Positions 60,821 through 64,000 of a DNA stretch of 64,000 nucleotides are shown here, in pieces (position 1 is the first letter of the stretch; every line of letters begins with the position of its first letter). The notes under the pieces were generated by a model that saw only the letters and a list, made by a program, of their open reading frames with translations, made no database searches and was not told the DNA's origin. The position numbers were made by a program, and so were the translations under genes. This DNA comes from Paenibacillus sp. JNUCC-31 (lineage in GTDB: Bacteria; Bacillota; Bacilli; Paenibacillales; Paenibacillaceae): contig NZ_CP062165.1 in assembly GCF_014844075.1 (NCBI RefSeq), forward strand, positions 4,836,001 to 4,900,000, in the 5' to 3' direction.

Positions 60821-61825
60821 TTAGTTTAAGTCTTGTATTTTCGTCGATTGATCCTCTGAAGATTTCGCATCTTCCTCAAATAAATTCTGAATGTAGCTAT
60901 GGAGTTTCGGTTTATTTACACCAAGTACCTGAGCAGAACCTACAAGCTCGTTCGTTAACAGCTTGTTTGGGGGAATCTGTTGTTTATCGATTTCATTCAC
61001 GTTGATATCGAATCCGAGCGAAGCCAATTTTAACATCTGCGTTGGGCTGAGGTCTGTTTCAACATAGGGAGCGATGGCTTCCAATATTTCAGGGATTTTG
61101 AATAGTGAAGTTGTGCTTTGCATCTTCTTGGCCAGTTCAGTCATGAAAATCCGCTGCCGCTCTGTGCGGGTAAAATCGGAGGTGGCATCATGTCTGAAAC
61201 GGACATACTGGAGAGCGGTTTTTCCGTCCATATGCTGCAGTCCCTTTTTAAGATCAATATCGTACATATGCTTGTCTGCTTTACTGGTGTAATACATGTC
61301 TTTCTCCACATCAATGTCAATCCCGCCTACAGCGTCAACCAGTGCCATAAACCCGGTGAAGTCCGTGTAGACGTAATGCTGAATGGGAATACCGAGCAGG
61401 TTACCCACGGTTTGTTTGGTCAGATCAGCACCCCCATAAGAAAAAGCTGCATTAAGTCTGCTCTTTCCATGGCCTGGAATCTCAACATAGGTGTCCCGCA
61501 GAACAGAGAAGAGGTGGGCTTTCTTGGAGATCGGATCAATGGAAGCGACCATGACGGAGTCTGAACGGCCGGCATCATCCCCCCTGGAATCTCCACCTAG
61601 AAGCAGGATGTTCACCCGTTCTTTCCCGTCCCATTTAGGAAGTGGTGTGGATGGGGATTCTGCGTTTTGATCTGTCCCTGAAGATGAATCGGAGGGAGAA
61701 GTCGTACCGGAAGCGGTCGAGATGCTATTGGCAAAATGAACGATCGAATATCCGTAGTATACAATGACACCCGTTACGGCAAGTGCCAGGGTCAGGGCGG
61801 TCCCCCATAACCATTTCTTAAGCAT
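60821..61825 (-). CDS. LytR-CpsA-Psr (LCP) family cell-wall glycopolymer ligase
   Basis: 334 residues. N-terminal TM anchor (about 5-27), Ser/Thr-rich linker, then LCP domain: VNILLLGGDSRGDDAGRSDSVMVAS (catalytic Arg/Asp), DTYVEIPGHGKSRLNAAFSYGG, VDAVGGIDIDVEKDMYYTS, ALQYVRFRHDATSDFTRTERQR. Attaches teichoic acid-type polymers to peptidoglycan. AAAGGTGAAG before ATG 61825 sets the start (frame opens at GTG 61834). Confidence 0.93.
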   Translation of the reverse strand: MLKKWLWGTALTLALAVTGVIVYYGYSIVHFANSISTASGTTSPSDSSSGTDQNAESPSTPLPKWDGKERVNILLLGGDSRGDDAGRSDSVMVASIDPISKKAHLFSVLRDTYVEIPGHGKSRLNAAFSYGGADLTKQTVGNLLGIPIQHYVYTDFTGFMALVDAVGGIDIDVEKDMYYTSKADKHMYDIDLKKGLQHMDGKTALQYVRFRHDATSDFTRTERQRIFMTELAKKMQSTTSLFKIPEILEAIAPYVETDLSPTQMLKLASLGFDINVNEIDKQQIPPNKLLTNELVGSAQVLGVNKPKLHSYIQNLFEEDAKSSEDQSTKIQDLN

Positions 61826-62016
61826 AATCTTCACCTTTCTATGAATGAACTGATATGTAACCCAAACTATTTTAACAAAAAGAAAGAGAAATGTCCCCTT
61901 TGATTTCGAATGTTCGGTTGGGAGCAGGAATATTTGACAAATAGTTTGTAGCTATTTATCATTTATCATGTAAAAAATAATCATGGTTTTTGTAATGGAG
62001 GTATTAAACGGCTATT

Positions 62017-62568
62017 ATGAATCAATCCATATTTAATTGGATCAATCAGTTTGCAGACCGAATTCCGTTCCTGGACTGGTTTATGGTTACATCGGCTGAA
62101 TATGCCGTCTGGGTTATGATTGGACTGCTTGTCATTGTATGGTTTCTCGGTGAACCTTCCAAGCAACGAATTGTATTTTATGCATGTGTAGCTTCGATTG
62201 TAGCGCTTAGTCTGGCCAAATGGGGAATTTCACCTATGGTGGGTCATCCGCGGCCATTTATGGAAGGTACGGTGAATCAACTGGTACCGCATGTACCAGA
62301 TCCATCTTTCCCAAGCAAACATGCTTCTTTTGTTTTTGCTCTAGCTGCGGCATCTTTCTTCATCGGACGTCGCTTTGGATTATGGATGTTGTTGCTCGCT
62401 TTACTGACAGGAGTATCACGTGTATATGTAGGTGTACATTATCCTGGGGATATTCTGGGTGGGTTCATTCTGGGTAGTTTGGTCAGTGTAATCTTGATTG
62501 TTACGCGCAATTACACGAAGTCGGTTCCCGATTTTTTCATCAACCTTCATCGTCGGATTTTCCGTTAA
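62017..62568 (+). CDS. bcrC: PAP2-family undecaprenyl-diphosphatase (BcrC-like)
   Basis: 183 residues, about five to six helices. Phosphatase motifs: KWGISPMVGHPRPF (KxxxxxxRP), FPSKHASF (PSxH) and SRVYVGVHYPGDILGG (SRxxxxxHxxxD). Recycles undecaprenyl pyrophosphate, needed for wall synthesis and bacitracin resistance. The GGAGGT site (61997-62002) is 14 bases from ATG 62017, longer than usual; no closer start is present. Divergent from the LCP gene. Confidence 0.9.
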   Translation: MNQSIFNWINQFADRIPFLDWFMVTSAEYAVWVMIGLLVIVWFLGEPSKQRIVFYACVASIVALSLAKWGISPMVGHPRPFMEGTVNQLVPHVPDPSFPSKHASFVFALAAASFFIGRRFGLWMLLLALLTGVSRVYVGVHYPGDILGGFILGSLVSVILIVTRNYTKSVPDFFINLHRRIFR

Positions 62569-62609
62569 AACGCAGAATATGTAGGTTAGGAAGGGAACTT
62601 TCGCTTACG

Positions 62610-62651
62610 AAGCCTTACGTTTTTGGTACGCCAAAGACGTAAGGCTTTTTG
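62610..62651 (+). terminator. intrinsic terminator
   Basis: AAGCCTTACGT / ACGTAAGGCTT 11-bp stem with inner TGG/CCA, T-run, after bcrC. Confidence 0.85.
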
Positions 62652-62701
62652 TGTTTATTTCGAAGTTAACTGAAATTTATAAAAATCGAATTCGAATATC
62701 T

Positions 62702-62728
62702 ACAATTCATGGCGATCTGTGTCGATAT
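62702..62728 (+). promoter_or_regulatory. sigma-D-like flagellar/chemotaxis promoter
   Basis: ACAA-N15-GTCGATAT against the TAAA-N15-GCCGATAT sigma-D consensus; 35 bases before the receptor start. The -10 fits well, the -35 only partly. Confidence 0.4.
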
Positions 62729-62762
62729 ACTATAAATATGTACTAGTTGAGGAGTGGGGAAC

Positions 62763-64000
62763 ATGAAAGAGCCGCAGGGAAGCGTAACGGGAAAATTGAG
62801 ATTAACAATTCGGATGAAATTACTGACCGGGTTTCTGGTGGTAGTGGCTTTACTGGCTGTAGTCAGTATTTATGCGTTGACCCAAATTCACGATATGTCC
62901 AAAAAGGCCGATGAAATCGACAAGATGTGGATGCCCAGTGTAAGCCTGCTCGGGATGATGAATGGCGACATTTCCGACGTTGAACGGCTTGCTCTTGCCG
63001 TAATCGTTGAAACGAATCAGAGTGAAATTACCAAGATGAATGAAGCATTGGAGCAACTTCAAGCCAAGATTGAGAATGAGCGCAAAGAACTGGTCCCACT
63101 CATTTCTGGCAGTACCGAAGCAAATGAACTGTACAATACGTTTAGTACGAACTATGAGGCTTATCTGGCGAAAATGCCAGTATTTATTGAATTGGGCAGG
63201 GCTAACAACTTTGAGGATGCCAGCAGATTGCATTCAGAGGCCTATCCGCTTTGGTTTACAGCGAATGATGCCATTGCTCAATTGATTACGATGGGAAATA
63301 CATTGTCGGATCAAGCTACGAATACATCAGTTGAGTCCGCTGAACAAGCATTCAATGTTATATTGGCAGTAACCATTGTTGCTTTCCTGGTTGCCATGTT
63401 TATTGCTTTCTTTATTGCGAGCATCATTTCAAATCCAATCAAGAAGATGAATGCAGCAGCCATGCTTATTGCCAATGGTGACTTGACCAGTGAGAAGATT
63501 GTTCTCAAGAACAAGGATGAACTGGGAACGCTGGCGGATTCCTTCAATATAATGACTGGCAACCTTCGCGCAATGATTCAATCGGTATCGTTCACATCCG
63601 AACAGGTAGCAGCCTCTTCAGAGGAACTCCTTGCGAGTGCAGAGCAGAATACGAAGGCTTCGGAACAGATTTCCGAAACGGTTGAAGAACTGGCCGTAGG
63701 TACTTCTGATCAAGTGGACATGGTGAAGCGGTCTTCACAGGCAATGAGTGAGATGGCGCTTGGTTCGGAACAGATCGCCGAGCTTGCCCAAAGTGTATCC
63801 GTATCTGCCGTTGATGCAGCGAATCAGTCTGCCGAAGGAAACATGATTATTCAGCAAGCTGTTGAACAGATGGGTTCTGTTCGCAATTCCATTGCATCAC
63901 TGACAGAACTGGTTACAGGGCTGGGAGAACGTTCTGCAGAGATTGGTACCATTACTGAGGTGATCAACAATATCGCTCGCCAGACCAATCTCCTTGCCCT
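62763..64000 (+). CDS. methyl-accepting chemotaxis protein, 3' end outside the window
   Basis: 413 residues visible. TM1 at about 20-40, a four-helix-bundle outside domain with 4HB_MCP pattern (about 42-190: MWMPSVSLLGMMNGDISDVERLALAVIVETN), TM2 about 197-220, HAMP (SNPIKKMNAAAMLIANGDLTSE) and the start of the signalling coil, cut at EVINNIARQTNLLA near the hairpin tip. GAGGAGTGGGGAAC precedes the ATG. Ligand unknown. Unlike the receptor at 44142 it has a full sensor domain. Confidence 0.92.
   Translation, partial: MKEPQGSVTGKLRLTIRMKLLTGFLVVVALLAVVSIYALTQIHDMSKKADEIDKMWMPSVSLLGMMNGDISDVERLALAVIVETNQSEITKMNEALEQLQAKIENERKELVPLISGSTEANELYNTFSTNYEAYLAKMPVFIELGRANNFEDASRLHSEAYPLWFTANDAIAQLITMGNTLSDQATNTSVESAEQAFNVILAVTIVAFLVAMFIAFFIASIISNPIKKMNAAAMLIANGDLTSEKIVLKNKDELGTLADSFNIMTGNLRAMIQSVSFTSEQVAASSEELLASAEQNTKASEQISETVEELAVGTSDQVDMVKRSSQAMSEMALGSEQIAELAQSVSVSAVDAANQSAEGNMIIQQAVEQMGSVRNSIASLTELVTGLGERSAEIGTITEVINNIARQTNLLA

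Noticed and set aside
1..64000. CRISPR arrays, prophage or integrative element boundaries
   Set aside because: No regularly spaced repeats, integrase, transposase or attachment-site duplication were recognised in the window.

Overview
Organism and setting. The window looks like ordinary chromosomal DNA of a Paenibacillus-type Firmicute: strong AGGAGG-type ribosome sites, frequent GTG and TTG starts, many U-tailed intrinsic terminators, and typical families (S-layer-independent 'stalk' copper-amine-oxidase-like protein, DUF4179 anti-sigma factor, GH125 mannosidase, RpoN with a GAF(S)GA enhancer-binding protein, PucR/AdeR regulator beside alanine dehydrogenase). This is inferred from gene content, not from a search. 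No rRNA gene, canonical tRNA, CRISPR array, phage or intact insertion sequence was seen. Layout, left to right: two ATPase genes of a nickel/peptide importer (the first cut by the window edge); patB-like C-S lyase and an S9 peptidase on the minus strand; a membrane protein and aldo/keto reductase; a GntR(YtrA)-ABC transporter operon; a tubby/LURP-like protein; an RNA-maintenance locus (two WYL regulators, a Y RNA, a Ro60/TROVE protein and an RlaP nucleotidyltransferase); AEC transporter, Mug glycosylase, and an ECF sigma/anti-sigma pair; LacI and a GH125 mannosidase; an oxidoreductase/isomerase pair with a divergent AraC regulator; kinase-like protein, RecB-like nuclease, ald and adeR; a STAND-type ATPase, an AT-rich island with a broken lipoprotein gene and a LOG-like gene; a proline catabolism block (enhancer-binding protein, putB, pruA, rpoN); aspA and a chemotaxis receptor around an FNR/CRP-like site; assorted secreted, membrane and redox genes; a histidine kinase converging on a two-gene unit encoding a class I isoprenoid synthase and an NHLP-leader peptide; cell-envelope genes (acyltransferase, LCP, PAP2); and a chemotaxis receptor running off the right edge. 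Two systems stand out. First, positions 10083-15082: between divergent WYL regulators and a Ro60-like gene lies a roughly 135-nt RNA whose centre is a complete circular permutation of a tRNA (anticodon arm, T arm, acceptor stem closed by a hexaloop, D arm) enclosed by two Y-RNA helices; the Ro gene is followed by an RlaP nucleotidyltransferase, a family linked to RNA repair. Second, positions 55173-58395: an isoprenoid synthase with both Asp-rich motifs sits directly upstream of an 80-residue NHLP-leader peptide ending in Cys-Gly-Pro-Trp-Arg-Ser, convergent with an orphan 7TM histidine kinase. This resembles the logic of comQXP (prenylated Trp pheromone) but with an unrelated leader and a different kinase class. 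Regulation is unusually legible in the proline block: matched sigma-54 promoters face away from each other between putB and pruA, with rpoN immediately downstream of pruA and an enhancer-binding protein gene next to putB.
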